A DNA stretch of 64,000 bases from NCBI RefSeq assembly GCF_000757825.1, contig NZ_CP009451.1:1860001-1924000 (forward strand), given 5' to 3'. A model generated the notes under the pieces. The model was given only the letters and a program-made list of their open reading frames with translations. It made no database searches and was not told the origin of the DNA. Each line of letters begins with the position of its first letter. Within the stretch, counting starts at the first letter, position 1. This stretch comes from Cedecea neteri. GTDB taxonomy: Bacteria; Pseudomonadota; Gammaproteobacteria; Enterobacterales; Enterobacteriaceae. The position numbers were made by a program, and so were the translations under genes. Below are positions 23,916 through 35,954 of the stretch, piece after piece.

Positions 23916-24386
23916 GCCAGCCAGGTCGCCTGCGGGAATAAATTCCCGCGCCTAAGCGATTGATTAATGGCTGGCGTGAAAAAACTCGCATTGGCGAGGC
24001 AAAATTAACGTTATGAATATTTGAAAGAAAAAGACCAATAAACATCAACAGCGTTAAAACGACCGAAGACTTACTTTGAGAAATATTAAGTACTCAGTTT
24101 GCGACGCGGGCGGCATTTTAAGGTATTTCAAGGCGGGTGAACAGCGGCAGATGCCCGTCTGGCTTGGGTTTGACGCGGTTTTGAAGAAAAGAGAGGTTGC
24201 TAATGATTAATAATCCAACATTTCTTATCAACGGGTGTGTAACAAAATAATACAAACGAGGAATTTATTTCGCGGTGAGGATTTTTTTTACCAGATTTTT
24301 CCCGCCTAATTAATTACCTTAAAAAATAAGGGTAAATATACGGGAAAAATCTTAATTAAGTTTAAGCGTGACGTAACACCTCTTTG
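23916..24386. other. cra-mraZ intergenic region, AT-rich and structured
   Basis: No conserved gene is recognised in these 471 bases between the cra stop and Pmra. A perfect inverted repeat GCGGGAA/TTCCCGC lies at 23932-23949. A larger nested repeat lies at 24294-24351. The part from about 24190 is strongly AT-rich. A 15-codon reading frame at 24203-24250 on the + strand has a GAGAGG six bases upstream but no other support. Confidence 0.6.
24294..24351. repeat. Nested inverted repeat downstream of cra
   Basis: Perfect 11-bp outer arms GATTTTTCCCG (24294-24304) and CGGGAAAAATC (24341-24351) enclose a second, imperfect hairpin built from TTACCTT and AAGGGTAA. It lies 36 bases beyond the cra stop. 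A T tract does not follow it on either strand, so ordinary intrinsic termination is doubtful. It could protect the cra mRNA 3' end. Confidence 0.55.
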
Positions 24387-25391
24387 TCAGTAACGACTTA
24401 AGCTACCACGGCGATAAAGATTTCGGCGAATCCGGGTTAACCCAGGCTTTGGCTTACGCGGCTCATCAAGGCTTGCCAGCACCAGCTCAAGCACCCGCTC
24501 CGCTACATCCCGATGGCGCTGCGCAACCGCCAGCACCGGGCACTGCAGGAAATCCAGGAGTTCATGATCGCCAAAGGTGGCGATGGCCAACTCTGACGGC
24601 AGTCGCCCCTGCCGGCGAAGCGTCACATCCATAACGCCCTGCAGCAACGCAAAAGAGGTTGTGTACAGCGCGTCAGGCATCGTATTCGTTTCCAGCCATT
24701 TTTCGAAAAGCTGGGCGGCAGCTTCACGTTCATAGCTGTTGGCATAGAGGTAGTTAACCGTGCGCGGATCGTCTTTCCATGCGGTGCGGAATCCCTGCTC
24801 ACGCAGGAAACTGACCGACAGTTCAGGCAAGGCACCGAGGTAAAGGATATTGTCGCCAGGGAACTTACGCAGTTCCTCCGCCAGCATTTCCGCATCGTCC
24901 TGATCGGCGCCGACGACGCTGGTGAAATGCTCGCGATCCAGGGCGCGATCGAGCGCGATTATCGGGAACGAATCATTCGCCCAGCGCTGATAAAAAGGAT
25001 GCTCAGGAGGCAAAGAGGTCGATACGATAATCGCATCAACCTGCCGCTGCAGAAGGTGTTCAATGCAGCGCATTTCGTTGTCAGGCTGATCTTCAGAACA
25101 GGCGATCAGCAGCTGATAGCCACGCTGACGAGCCTGGCGCTCAAGGTAATTTGCAATACGGGTGTAGCTGGTGTTTTCCAGGTCAGGGATCACCAGACCG
25201 ATAGAACGCGTGCGTCCTGCGCGTAGCCCTGCGGCCACTGCATTAGGGTGGTAGTTATGTTCTCGTACCACAGCCATGACTTTCTCAACGGTTTTATCAC
25301 TAACGCGATACTGTTTAGCTTTCCCGTTGATGACGTAGCTTGCCGTGGTGCGCGACACGCCAGCCAGACGCGCGATTTCATCCAATTTCAC
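24387..25391 (-). CDS. cra: Catabolite repressor/activator Cra (FruR)
   Basis: Cra is a LacI-family regulator that controls glycolytic and gluconeogenic genes in response to fructose phosphates. The product is 334 residues, the E. coli length. The helix-turn-helix is at the very N-terminus ([20 protein letters not shown]), followed by the hinge and the periplasmic-binding-like effector domain. It stands between the dcw promoter region and ilvIH, separated from ilvH by a terminator at 25515-25543. Confidence 0.97.
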   Translation of the reverse strand: MKLDEIARLAGVSRTTASYVINGKAKQYRVSDKTVEKVMAVVREHNYHPNAVAAGLRAGRTRSIGLVIPDLENTSYTRIANYLERQARQRGYQLLIACSEDQPDNEMRCIEHLLQRQVDAIIVSTSLPPEHPFYQRWANDSFPIIALDRALDREHFTSVVGADQDDAEMLAEELRKFPGDNILYLGALPELSVSFLREQGFRTAWKDDPRTVNYLYANSYEREAAAQLFEKWLETNTMPDALYTTSFALLQGVMDVTLRRQGRLPSELAIATFGDHELLDFLQCPVLAVAQRHRDVAERVLELVLASLDEPRKPKPGLTRIRRNLYRRGSLSRY

Positions 25392-25514
25392 TGTAGCCCC
25401 TTACTCTCCAGGTGATCCATAACCATACCCTGGTCATGGTTAACAACATTTACATCTAAGCGCAGAATAATAACTCCGGCAACCGCTTTTGCGGGGTGTT
25501 GTTTTCTTATTTGC

Positions 25515-25543
25515 AAAAAAAAGCCCGGCAGTGATTACCGGGC
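25515..25543 (-). terminator. Rho-independent terminator after ilvH
   Basis: On the - strand a GC-only 6-bp stem, GCCCGG with CCGGGC (25538-25543 and 25523-25528), is followed directly by eight T residues. It lies 25 bases beyond the ilvH stop and would end the ilvIH transcript before cra. Confidence 0.85.
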
Positions 25544-25567
25544 ATGTGAATCAGATCACATTCGTCG

Positions 25568-26059
25568 CTAGCGCATGATCTTATCGCCGCGCGAAACGCC
25601 GACAATGCCCGAGCGGGCGACCTCGACAATTTTGGCCACATCGCGGATCGTATCCAGGAATGCGTTGAGTTTATCGCTGGTGCCAGCAAGCTGAACGGTG
25701 TACAGCGTTGGCGTCACATCGATAATTTGCCCACGGAAGATTTCCGCGCTGCGCTTCACCTCTTCGCGCCCGTATCCGCTGGCCTGCACCTTCACCAGCA
25801 TGATTTCACGCTCGACGTAAGCGCCCTGCCCCAATTCACTCACACGCAGGACATCCACCAGCTTATGCAGCTGTTTCTCAATCTGTTCCAGCACTTTCGC
25901 ATCGCCGACGGTTTGAATCGTCATGCGTGAAAGCGTTGGGTCATCCGTGGGCGCAACGGTGAGGCTCTCGATGTTGTAGCCGCGCTGAGAGAACAGACCA
26001 ATGACCCGGGACAGCGCGCCTGATTCATTTTCCAGTAATACAGATAAAATTCGGCGCAT
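25568..26059 (-). CDS. ilvH: Acetolactate synthase III small (regulatory) subunit
   Basis: IlvH is the regulatory subunit of acetohydroxyacid synthase III and confers valine feedback inhibition. The start at 26059 ([22 protein letters not shown]) yields 163 residues, the E. coli length; the open frame extends ten codons further into ilvI. The N-terminal ACT domain, which binds valine, spans about residues 4-75, and the C-terminal domain follows. ilvI ends two bases upstream, so the two are almost certainly co-translated. Confidence 0.97.
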   Translation of the reverse strand: MRRILSVLLENESGALSRVIGLFSQRGYNIESLTVAPTDDPTLSRMTIQTVGDAKVLEQIEKQLHKLVDVLRVSELGQGAYVEREIMLVKVQASGYGREEVKRSAEIFRGQIIDVTPTLYTVQLAGTSDKLNAFLDTIRDVAKIVEVARSGIVGVSRGDKIMR

Positions 26060-26061
26060 AA

Positions 26062-27786
26062 TCAGGTTCTCTCCGTTTTGCTTAACCACATTTCATCCAT
26101 TCCGCCGCCGCGAATCTGCATAGGATAAACGTGTTCAGTACCATCAACCGTCACATCAACAAACACCAGGCGGCCACCGCGAACGGTTTCCAGCGCCTGG
26201 GCAAGCTTGCTTTCAAGCTCTTCCGGCCTGGTGATGCTAATCCCAACATGCCCATAAGCCTCTGCCAGACGGACAAAGTCCGGGAGAGACTCCATATACG
26301 ACTGGGAGTGACGGCCTGAATAGATCATGTCCTGCCACTGCTTGACCATACCGAGATAGCGGTTATTGAGGTTAAGGACCAGAACCGACAAGCCGTACTG
26401 AAGCGCGGTGGAAAGCTCCTGAATGTTCATCTGAATACTGCCATCACCGGTGACACAAATAACCGTCTCATCCGGGAGTGCCATCTTGACGCCAAGAGCG
26501 GCAGGAAGACCAAAGCCCATCGTGCCCAGGCCACCGGAATTTATCCAACGGCGCGGCTTATCAAACGGATAGTAGAGCGCGGCAAACATCTGATGCTGAC
26601 CCACATCAGAGGTCACATAAGCCTCGCCGTTTGTCAGGCGATAAGCCGTTTCAATGACTGCCTGCGGCTTAATCGCCTCACTGGTGCGGTCAAATTCAAG
26701 ACACTGACGAGCCCGCCAATGCTCTATCTGCTGCCACCAGTCCCGAATGTCATCCCCGGACTGCTGCGTTTCTTCCTGAGCAAGCAACTCCAGCATCTGG
26801 GTAAGAGCCTGATGGGCATCGCCCACAATCGGAATATCCGCTGCGACAGTTTTGGAAATAGACGTTGGGTCGATATCAATATGCAGTACCGTCGCATTCG
26901 GGCAGTACTTAGCGAGGTTGTTGGTAGTACGGTCATCAAAGCGAACGCCTACGGCGAAGATCACGTCCGAATTATGCATCGTCATGTTCGCTTCATAGGT
27001 GCCATGCATGCCAAGCATGCCCAGAGCCTGTCGATGCGTAGCCGGGAACGCCCCCAGCCCCATTAACGAAGAAACAACCGGAATATTGAGTTTCTCAGCA
27101 AGCGCCAGCAGCTCTGCATCACATGCTGAATTGATAGCGCCACCGCCCACATACATCACCGGCTTTTTAGCCGCAATAAGGGTCTGCAGGGCACGTTTAA
27201 TCTGCCCTTTGTGGCCCTGTGTCGTAGGGTTATAAGAACGCATACTGACAGCTTCAGGCCAGGCATACGGCAGCTTATTCAGCGGGCTCATGATGTCTTT
27301 CGGTAAATCCACAACAACTGGCCCTGGTCGGCCGCTTGAGGCCAGCCAGAACGCTTTTTTGATGATGCCCGGAATATCTTCAACCTGCTTAACTAAGAAG
27401 CTGTGTTTCACCACCGGGCGGGAGATACCGACCATATCGCACTCTTGAAAGGCGTCGTAGCCAATCAAAGACGTTGCAACCTGCCCGGACAACACCACCA
27501 TAGGAATAGAGTCCATATAGGCTGTGGCGATGCCGGTAATCGCGTTGGTAGCACCGGGACCGGAGGTGACGAGTACGACCCCCGTCTCACCCGTTGCACG
27601 TGCAAGGCCGTCAGCCATATGCACTGCGGCCTGCTCATGACGCACCAGTACATGATCAATTCCGCCCATAGTATGAAGCGCGTCGTAAATATCGAGTACC
27701 GCGCCTCCCGGATAGCCGAATACCTGCTTAACGCCCTGATCGATTAACGACCGGACGACCATCTCGGCTCCTGACAACATCTCCAT
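26062..27786 (-). CDS. ilvI: Acetolactate synthase III large (catalytic) subunit
   Basis: IlvI is the thiamine-diphosphate-dependent catalytic subunit of acetohydroxyacid synthase III, making acetolactate or acetohydroxybutyrate for valine, leucine and isoleucine. The start at 27786 ([14 protein letters not shown]) gives 574 residues, as in E. coli, with GGAGG seven bases upstream. The catalytic Glu is E51 in [13 protein letters not shown]. The ThDP-binding motif begins GDGSIQMN and ends in LNN. It forms an operon with ilvH. Confidence 0.97.
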   Translation of the reverse strand: MEMLSGAEMVVRSLIDQGVKQVFGYPGGAVLDIYDALHTMGGIDHVLVRHEQAAVHMADGLARATGETGVVLVTSGPGATNAITGIATAYMDSIPMVVLSGQVATSLIGYDAFQECDMVGISRPVVKHSFLVKQVEDIPGIIKKAFWLASSGRPGPVVVDLPKDIMSPLNKLPYAWPEAVSMRSYNPTTQGHKGQIKRALQTLIAAKKPVMYVGGGAINSACDAELLALAEKLNIPVVSSLMGLGAFPATHRQALGMLGMHGTYEANMTMHNSDVIFAVGVRFDDRTTNNLAKYCPNATVLHIDIDPTSISKTVAADIPIVGDAHQALTQMLELLAQEETQQSGDDIRDWWQQIEHWRARQCLEFDRTSEAIKPQAVIETAYRLTNGEAYVTSDVGQHQMFAALYYPFDKPRRWINSGGLGTMGFGLPAALGVKMALPDETVICVTGDGSIQMNIQELSTALQYGLSVLVLNLNNRYLGMVKQWQDMIYSGRHSQSYMESLPDFVRLAEAYGHVGISITRPEELESKLAQALETVRGGRLVFVDVTVDGTEHVYPMQIRGGGMDEMWLSKTERT

Positions 27787-28192
27787 GGTTTTGCCTCCAG
27801 GCTCACGTTTGTGACCGCACGCAGAAATCATTTTCGCGCCGTCGTTGCGACAGGTTGTGTGTCTGCCTGTATCTTTTTTATAGGTTTAGCCCATTAACAT
27901 AACCGCTCGGGATCCGACAGGCAATTACCTGCCCCGGCTAGTGAGAGATAAGAATTTACTCTCACCGCTACAAAAACCACGCATAACGGAGCGATCGACT
28001 GAATCCGGAGGGTGGCTGTTGACGAATATGTCAAAGATGCGGGCAAATACAGCTCGTTATGTATTAATTTAGCATTTTAGTGTTGCCGGAAAGGGAGCGT
28101 CAGGAAGTGCTAAAGTAGAAAATATTGTTTTTTTATAAAAACAAAGAAAAAACGGGCTGTTTAGACCCGCAAATCAAAAGACGTTACCTCGT
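27787..28192. other. ilvI-leuO intergenic region (ilvIH promoter region)
   Basis: No gene is seen in these 406 bases. On the - strand a candidate ilvIH -10 TATAAA lies at 27877-27882, with no good -35. An imperfect inverted repeat built on TGAGAG/CTCTCA lies near 27943-27967. In E. coli this region holds multiple Lrp sites; I cannot assign individual sites by eye. A leuO terminator lies at its right end. Confidence 0.5.
28144..28169 (-). terminator. Probable terminator after leuO
   Basis: On the - strand a short GC stem (CGGG with CCCG, extendable by a G-T pair) is followed by TTTTTTC and a further T-rich stretch. It lies about 24 bases beyond the leuO stop. The stem is short, so efficiency is uncertain. 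Confidence 0.55.
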
Positions 28193-29137
28193 TTATTGGC
28201 AGCAGCTTTTCGCTATCTGATTCTGCATCCACAAATGCCCCTTATCCTGCCCCGCAGAGCCATACCACGATAAATAACAGGTAAGCTGTTTCTTCATGAA
28301 AGGCACAGGGAATACCTTAAGATTCAAATCAGTAGATACACTATCAACCAGCCAGCGGGGCGCGACTGCCACCATTTTGGTCTGCGAAACCACGTTCAAT
28401 ACGCAGGTGATCGCCATCCCCTGATAGGCAATAGCGCTTTGCTTATTCAATGTGTCATACCAGGGCAAACTGAATGAACCGTAGCATTCAGGCGAAACCA
28501 CCGCATGCTGTTGATGATAAAAGTCTCGTACGGTCAATGGCGAACGAAAGCCAGGATGTTCTTTTCCCGTCACTAAAACGACTTCATCTTCGAAAAGAGG
28601 AATTTTTTTAAAACCTGGACGTATAGTTTCGTCATAGCAAATCAAGAAATCAACTTCCTGATAGCGTAACTGTCTTTCAATATCCTCGTTAAAAGAAGAT
28701 TTAAAAATTAACTGAACATGAGGTGCAGTGTGTTTAATTGCATCCAGAACGAGCGACATTATTTTGCTGTCCAGGGGGCTCGCCACGCAAAGCGTAAACT
28801 GCCGTTTGCTTCTCAGGGGTTCAAAATCGCCTTCGGGCAGTTCATTCTGGACCATCTGTAAAGCATCACGAACAACATCATAAAGCTCAAATGCTCTTGC
28901 CGTGGGTTGTATCGTTCGCCCATCGCGTACAAATAACTCATCGTTAAACGTAACCTTCAGGCGAGACACCGCGTTACTGACTGCTGGCTGAGACATCCCC
29001 AACAACCTGGCAGCTCCTGTAATGCTTTGCGCTCTCATCACCGTGTCAAACACCGTCAACAGATTTAAGTCTACATGACGCAACCTTGGCTTTATTGTAT
29101 CCAGAGTCCCCAGACTCTTATTCAACTGATAATCCAT
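28193..29137 (-). CDS. leuO: LysR-type regulator LeuO
   Basis: LeuO is a LysR-family global regulator and H-NS antagonist, encoded between ilvIH and leuABCD in enterobacteria. The product is 314 residues, as in E. coli. The winged helix-turn-helix (LNLLTVFDTVM to SQPAVSNAVSRLK, about residues 24-62) is well conserved. The first 20 residues and much of the effector domain are visibly diverged from E. coli. The AT-rich flank upstream fits H-NS silencing, which is inferred. It is transcribed divergently from leuLABCD. Confidence 0.93.
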   Translation of the reverse strand: MDYQLNKSLGTLDTIKPRLRHVDLNLLTVFDTVMRAQSITGAARLLGMSQPAVSNAVSRLKVTFNDELFVRDGRTIQPTARAFELYDVVRDALQMVQNELPEGDFEPLRSKRQFTLCVASPLDSKIMSLVLDAIKHTAPHVQLIFKSSFNEDIERQLRYQEVDFLICYDETIRPGFKKIPLFEDEVVLVTGKEHPGFRSPLTVRDFYHQQHAVVSPECYGSFSLPWYDTLNKQSAIAYQGMAITCVLNVVSQTKMVAVAPRWLVDSVSTDLNLKVFPVPFMKKQLTCYLSWYGSAGQDKGHLWMQNQIAKSCCQ

Positions 29138-29519
29138 TTTCTACTCCAGTAATGAATTGGGTTCCATTCCACAATGCATAAATTGGAAGTTCCGTTGTTT
29201 ATGGTCATCTGGTAAATATTATTTTTAGTAAATCATCTTACAAACACGCTTAATAACAATGCAGCATACAGATATAGCGTAAGACGCCATCATTATAAAG
29301 AAGCTAAAACTTTATGATGAGCAAGTTTTCCCAATTGATGAGTAATACATAAGTTCTACCACATTCATAAGGTGAATTTATGAAATTAAACGTATTATCA
29401 GACAGAGCTATAACTTTTCATCTTAATTAATATATTAAGAAAACTCTTTTTCCCGGTGTTTTTCACTGAATACGCCTCGCAAACTCAACGTCCCAGCGCC
29501 CCCTCTATCGGCCTAAGGG
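29138..29519. other. AT-rich leuO-leu intergenic region
   Basis: This region upstream of leuO and of the leu promoter is markedly AT-rich from about 29200 to 29450, unlike the flanking genes. That suits H-NS/LeuO control, which is an inference. A 16-codon reading frame at 29380-29430 on the + strand has AAGGTG five bases before its ATG. I see no known family in it. Confidence 0.55.
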
Positions 29520-29548
29520 TTGACACCTGCAGTGAGATCAAGTACCAA
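29520..29548 (+). promoter_or_regulatory. leuLABCD promoter
   Basis: A perfect -35 TTGACA (29520-29525) is followed after 17 bases by a weak -10 TACCAA (29543-29548). Transcription would start near 29556, just upstream of leuL, as in the E. coli leu operon. The -35 is clear, the -10 less so. Confidence 0.65.
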
Positions 29549-29582
29549 TAAATACATCACGAAATTGCACAGGGCTTGAAAC

Positions 29583-29666
29583 ATGAATCGCACCTTCCGC
29601 CTACTTGGTCTACTACTAAACGCATCTTATTTGCGCGGTAGACTGGTGGGCGACAATCAGCGTTGA
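29583..29666 (+). CDS. leuL: leu operon leader peptide
   Basis: This is a 27-residue leader peptide that senses leucyl-tRNA supply. Five of six residues 7-12 are leucine (LLGLLL), four of them encoded by the rare codon CTA and one by CTT, with two more leucines downstream. The E. coli leader has four consecutive CTA codons; here a glycine interrupts the run. The peptide ends just before the attenuator hairpin. Ribosome stalling at the leucine codons would favour the antiterminator and leuA expression. Confidence 0.9.
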   Translation: MNRTFRLLGLLLNASYLRGRLVGDNQR

Positions 29667-29684
29667 TTCAAGCCTCCAGACAGA

Positions 29685-29714
29685 AAAAACCCGCGCCAAT
29701 GCGCGGGTTTTTTT
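29685..29714 (+). terminator. leu attenuator terminator
   Basis: A 12-bp perfect stem (29685-29696 with 29701-29712, core CCCGCGC/GCGCGGG) and a CAAT loop end in a run of seven T residues. It lies between leuL and leuA and is the attenuator of the operon. Confidence 0.92.
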
Positions 29715-29755
29715 ATGCTCTCGCGAAGGCGCCCAAAGAGATAAAGGACCGAACC

Positions 29756-32424
<2,669 letters not shown>

Positions 32425-32426
32425 TC

Positions 32427-33827
32427 ATGGCCAAAACCTTATATCAGAAGTTGTACGACGCCCACGTCGTGTATGAAGCCCCGGAAGAGACGCCGCTGCT
32501 GTACATCGACCGCCATCTGGTGCATGAAGTGACTTCCCCACAGGCCTTTGACGGGCTGCGTGCCCACGGCCGCCCGGTTCGCCAGCCGGGGAAAACCTTC
32601 GCCACCATGGATCACAACGTGTCGACCCAAACTAAGGATATCAACGCCTCCGGCGAGATGGCACGAATCCAGATGCAGGAGCTGATGAAGAACTGCGCAG
32701 AGTTTGGCGTTGAGCTGTACGATTTGAATCACCCTTTTCAGGGCATCGTTCACGTCATGGGGCCTGAACAAGGGATTACGCTGCCAGGCATGACCATCGT
32801 GTGTGGCGACTCCCACACCGCGACCCACGGCGCATTCGGCGCGCTGGCTTTCGGCATCGGTACCTCCGAAGTCGAACACGTGCTGGCGACGCAGACCCTG
32901 AAACAGGGTCGTGCGAAAACCATGAAAATTGAAGTGAAAGGCAAAGCGGCTCCGGGGATCACCGCCAAAGATATCGTGCTGGCGATCATCGGCAAAACCG
33001 GCAGCGCCGGCGGCACCGGCCACGTGGTTGAATTTTGCGGAGACGCTATCCGTGCCCTGAGCATGGAAGGCCGCATGACGCTGTGCAACATGGCTATCGA
33101 AATGGGGGCCAAAGCCGGGATTGTCGCACCGGATGAAACCACCTTCGAATATGTTAAAGGCCGCCTGCATGCACCAAAAGGTACTGACTGGGATGAAGCC
33201 GTCGAATACTGGAAAACCTTCAGCACCGACGAAGGCGCGAAGTTCGACACCATCGTAACGTTGGACGCCGCCGACATTGCCCCGCAGGTCACCTGGGGAA
33301 CCAACCCCGGCCAGGTGATTTCTGTTACCGACAACATCCCTAACCCAGAATCCTTTAGCGATCCGGTTGAACGCGCATCGGCCGAAAAAGCGCTGGCTTA
33401 TATGGGCCTGAAGCCGGGTATTCCGCTGACCGAAGTGGCCATCGACAAAGTCTTTATCGGCTCCTGTACCAACTCACGCATCGAAGACCTGCGTGCTGCC
33501 GCAGAAATCGCCAAAGGCCGTAAAGTCGCGCCAGGCGTGCTGGCGATGGTTGTACCGGGCTCCGGTCCGGTAAAAGCTCAGGCCGAGTCAGAAGGGCTGG
33601 ATAAGATCTTTATTGAAGCCGGTTTTGAATGGCGCCTGCCGGGTTGCTCAATGTGCCTGGCAATGAACAACGACCGCCTGAATCCGGGCGAACGCTGTGC
33701 CTCCACCAGCAACCGTAACTTCGAAGGCCGTCAGGGCCGCGGGGGGCGCACCCATCTGGTCAGCCCTGCAATGGCCGCCGCTGCCGCTGTGGCCGGTCAT
33801 TTTGCCGATATTCGTACACTGAAATAA
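32427..33827 (+). CDS. leuC: Isopropylmalate isomerase large subunit
   Basis: LeuC is the [4Fe-4S] large subunit of isopropylmalate isomerase, which converts 2- to 3-isopropylmalate. The product has 466 residues, the E. coli length. Three cluster-ligand cysteines are visible in SCTNSR and GCSMC, and the [19 protein letters not shown] active-site block is intact. It starts two bases after leuB and is followed by leuD after 11 bases. Confidence 0.98.
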   Translation: MAKTLYQKLYDAHVVYEAPEETPLLYIDRHLVHEVTSPQAFDGLRAHGRPVRQPGKTFATMDHNVSTQTKDINASGEMARIQMQELMKNCAEFGVELYDLNHPFQGIVHVMGPEQGITLPGMTIVCGDSHTATHGAFGALAFGIGTSEVEHVLATQTLKQGRAKTMKIEVKGKAAPGITAKDIVLAIIGKTGSAGGTGHVVEFCGDAIRALSMEGRMTLCNMAIEMGAKAGIVAPDETTFEYVKGRLHAPKGTDWDEAVEYWKTFSTDEGAKFDTIVTLDAADIAPQVTWGTNPGQVISVTDNIPNPESFSDPVERASAEKALAYMGLKPGIPLTEVAIDKVFIGSCTNSRIEDLRAAAEIAKGRKVAPGVLAMVVPGSGPVKAQAESEGLDKIFIEAGFEWRLPGCSMCLAMNNDRLNPGERCASTSNRNFEGRQGRGGRTHLVSPAMAAAAAVAGHFADIRTLK

Positions 33828-33838
33828 GAGGAACCACC

Positions 33839-34444
33839 ATGGCAGAGAAATTTATCCAACATACCGGCCTGGTCGTTCCGCTGGACGCGGCGAACGTCGA
33901 TACCGATGCCATTATCCCGAAGCAGTTTTTGCAGAAGGTCACCCGCACCGGTTTTGGCGCTCACCTGTTTAACGACTGGCGTTTTCTGGACGATGCCGGG
34001 CAGCAGCCTAACCCGGAGTTCGTTCTGAACTACCCGGAATTTAAAGGCGCTTCTATCCTGCTGGCGCGTGAAAACTTCGGCTGCGGCTCTTCCCGTGAGC
34101 ACGCGCCGTGGGCACTGACCGATTACGGCTTCAAAGTGGTGATTGCGCCAAGCTTCGCCGATATCTTCTACGGCAACTCGTTTAACAACCAGCTGCTGCC
34201 GGTCATTCTGAGCGACGAACAGGTGGACGAGCTGTTTAAGCTGGTCGAAGCCCAGCCGGGCATTAAGTTTGTCGTCGACCTGGAGGCCCAAACGGTTCAG
34301 GCGGGTGAGAAAAGCTATTCGTTCGAACTCGACAGTTTCCGCCGCCACTGCATGCTGAACGGCCTGGACAGCATCGGCCTGACGCTACAGCACGAAGCCG
34401 CCATTTCCGGCTACGAGAAAAAGCTGCCTGCATTTATGCAGTAA
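33839..34444 (+). CDS. leuD: Isopropylmalate isomerase small subunit
   Basis: LeuD is the small (swivel-domain) subunit of isopropylmalate isomerase. The product has 201 residues. The signature block [15 protein letters not shown] and the N-terminal [11 protein letters not shown] segment are conserved. A GAGG ribosome-binding site precedes the start. It ends the leuLABCD operon, converging on setA, with an inverted repeat in the 38-base gap. Confidence 0.98.
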   Translation: MAEKFIQHTGLVVPLDAANVDTDAIIPKQFLQKVTRTGFGAHLFNDWRFLDDAGQQPNPEFVLNYPEFKGASILLARENFGCGSSREHAPWALTDYGFKVVIAPSFADIFYGNSFNNQLLPVILSDEQVDELFKLVEAQPGIKFVVDLEAQTVQAGEKSYSFELDSFRRHCMLNGLDSIGLTLQHEAAISGYEKKLPAFMQ

Positions 34445-34450
34445 GCTGTT

Positions 34451-34478
34451 TTCCCCTCTTCCAGATGGGAGAGGGGAA
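34451..34478. terminator. Hairpin between convergent leuD and setA
   Basis: A 12-bp stem (34451-34462 with 34467-34478, one G-T pair) lies in the gap between the two convergent stops. It has a pyrimidine-rich left arm, but no T tract follows it on the + strand, and only a short one could form on the - strand. It may serve as a shared 3' end structure. Confidence 0.5.
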
Positions 34479-34482
34479 GCCC

Positions 34483-35661
34483 TCAAATGTTCTTCACCCG
34501 GCTGGTGAGAAACAGGGCAACAACCGCAAGTCCTGCCATCAGCCAGTACACAGAGTAGTGACCAAAACCTTCCGCCAGTGCCCCCTGCAGTACGCCGGCT
34601 AAAATCACGCCCGTTGAAATGCTGTTGGTGAACAGCGTTGTCGCAGAGCCCGGCCTTCCCGGCATCAAATCCTGGAACCACAGCATCCCAATCCCGGCAA
34701 TAATCCCGATAAACACCGCGTTAAACAGCTGCAACACCACCAGCGCAGTTTTAGAGTGAAACAGGATTAGCCCAAGGTAAAACAGCACGCCCGCAGCCAC
34801 CGCCGCCACCATCATGTTACGTTTCCCAAAGCGCTTCACGTAGTAGCCGGCGAGGATCATGGCGGGGATCTCCAGCCCGGCGGCCGTGCCCATCAATAAG
34901 CCCGCCAGCTCATCCGGCAGCCCGAGATCCTGGCTTATCCACAGCGGCATATCGATGATGTACATGGTGTTGCAGGTCCACATCAGCATCGAAGCGACAA
35001 ACAGCATCCGCACGTTGCTGTCCTTCCAGCCGCTGACCTCCGTTATCGCCACTTCGGCGGAGGGCTCGGCTCGGGCAACCGAAGGCAGAGCAAACACAAT
35101 CAGCAGCAGCGAGATAACAAATATCCCGGCAGCAATAAGAAACATGGTGGTGAAGCCATACTTTAGCGCCAGCATAAAGGAAAGCGGCGGCCCGATAACC
35201 CAGGCAAGGGAAAGCTGCGCACGCATGATCGAGCTGAACATCACCACTTCACGAGCGGAACGATCGGCATATTCACGCGCCAGGGCAAAAATCTGCGGCA
35301 TAGCGGTATTGGCGATGGAGGCAAACATCACGCCGAGCGTAATCAGCGTCAGATAATGCCGGTTGAAGGCAAAAAGAACGCTGTTTGCCACCGCCATCGC
35401 GCAGCAAACCATAATCAGTTTGCGACGATCTCCCCGGCTATCCGATCTTTTTGCCAGCAGCAGGCTTACGGCGATCCCGGCAATCGCATTAACGGTATAG
35501 AACAGACCAACCCAGAAGGGCCGAACTTCAACTTCGCGGGTTAAAAAGAGGCTGAGCGTCGGGGCCTGCAGCGCACCGGCCACGCCAATCATAAAAGACA
35601 CGGCCATAAAGGCAGCATAAACGGGGTTAAAACGACGTGCGCGGGTCAAAAACCAGAGCAT
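34483..35661 (-). CDS. setA: Sugar efflux transporter SetA
   Basis: SetA is a major-facilitator exporter of sugars such as lactose and glucose derivatives in the inner membrane. The product is 392 residues with twelve predicted membrane segments, the E. coli length. The cytoplasmic loop motif KRSDSRGDRRK between segments 2 and 3 is typical of the family. It lies downstream of sgrS on the same strand, as in E. coli, where it belongs to the glucose-phosphate stress response. AAGGA lies six bases upstream of the ATG. Confidence 0.96.
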   Translation of the reverse strand: MLWFLTRARRFNPVYAAFMAVSFMIGVAGALQAPTLSLFLTREVEVRPFWVGLFYTVNAIAGIAVSLLLAKRSDSRGDRRKLIMVCCAMAVANSVLFAFNRHYLTLITLGVMFASIANTAMPQIFALAREYADRSAREVVMFSSIMRAQLSLAWVIGPPLSFMLALKYGFTTMFLIAAGIFVISLLLIVFALPSVARAEPSAEVAITEVSGWKDSNVRMLFVASMLMWTCNTMYIIDMPLWISQDLGLPDELAGLLMGTAAGLEIPAMILAGYYVKRFGKRNMMVAAVAAGVLFYLGLILFHSKTALVVLQLFNAVFIGIIAGIGMLWFQDLMPGRPGSATTLFTNSISTGVILAGVLQGALAEGFGHYSVYWLMAGLAVVALFLTSRVKNI

Positions 35662-35722
35662 GAGCTGTCCTTAAAAGGAGGGTGTAGTCAGAGGTATTCG
35701 CTAAATGCGTAAAGATTAAACG

Positions 35723-35751
35723 AAAAAAGCCAGCAGTAAACAGCTGCTGGC
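35723..35751 (-). terminator. SgrS intrinsic terminator
   Basis: An 8-bp perfect stem GCCAGCAG/CTGCTGGC with a 7-base loop is followed on the - strand by TTTTTT. This T tail is where Hfq binds the RNA in E. coli. Confidence 0.88.
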
Positions 35752-35774
35752 GTGGTAAAAGCACCAATACTCAG

Positions 35775-35954
35775 TCACACATGAGTCGGCGTGTTGGCGT
35801 TCTCGGGCATCGGGGTTGTAACCTCCCACTGCATCAAGTCTTCGAGCATCCTTAGTCTTTGTTCCACCGTCAGGCGAGCCAGCCATCCAGAACAAACAAA
35901 CTGCGTTGCGGCAAAGTACTGTTGGAAAAACCTCGCAGGTGATGACCGCTTCAT
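35775..35954 (-). CDS. sgrT: SgrT, inhibitor of glucose transporter PtsG
   Basis: SgrT is a small protein translated from SgrS that inhibits the PtsG permease directly. The product is 59 residues, against 43 in E. coli, with the shared pattern FFQQYFAAT, WLARLTVEQRLRMLEDLMQW. An AGGAGG with a 5-base spacer fixes the ATG at 35954. The extra length is a C-terminal extension rich in Thr, Pro and Asn. Its last codons and stop lie inside the ptsG-pairing segment of SgrS, so translation and base pairing share nucleotides. Confidence 0.88.
   Translation of the reverse strand: MKRSSPARFFQQYFAATQFVCSGWLARLTVEQRLRMLEDLMQWEVTTPMPENANTPTHV

Noticed and set aside
29663..29755. N-terminal extension of leuA through the attenuator
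   Set aside because: The frame is open, but it covers the terminator hairpin and the established start at 29756 has a proper ribosome-binding site.
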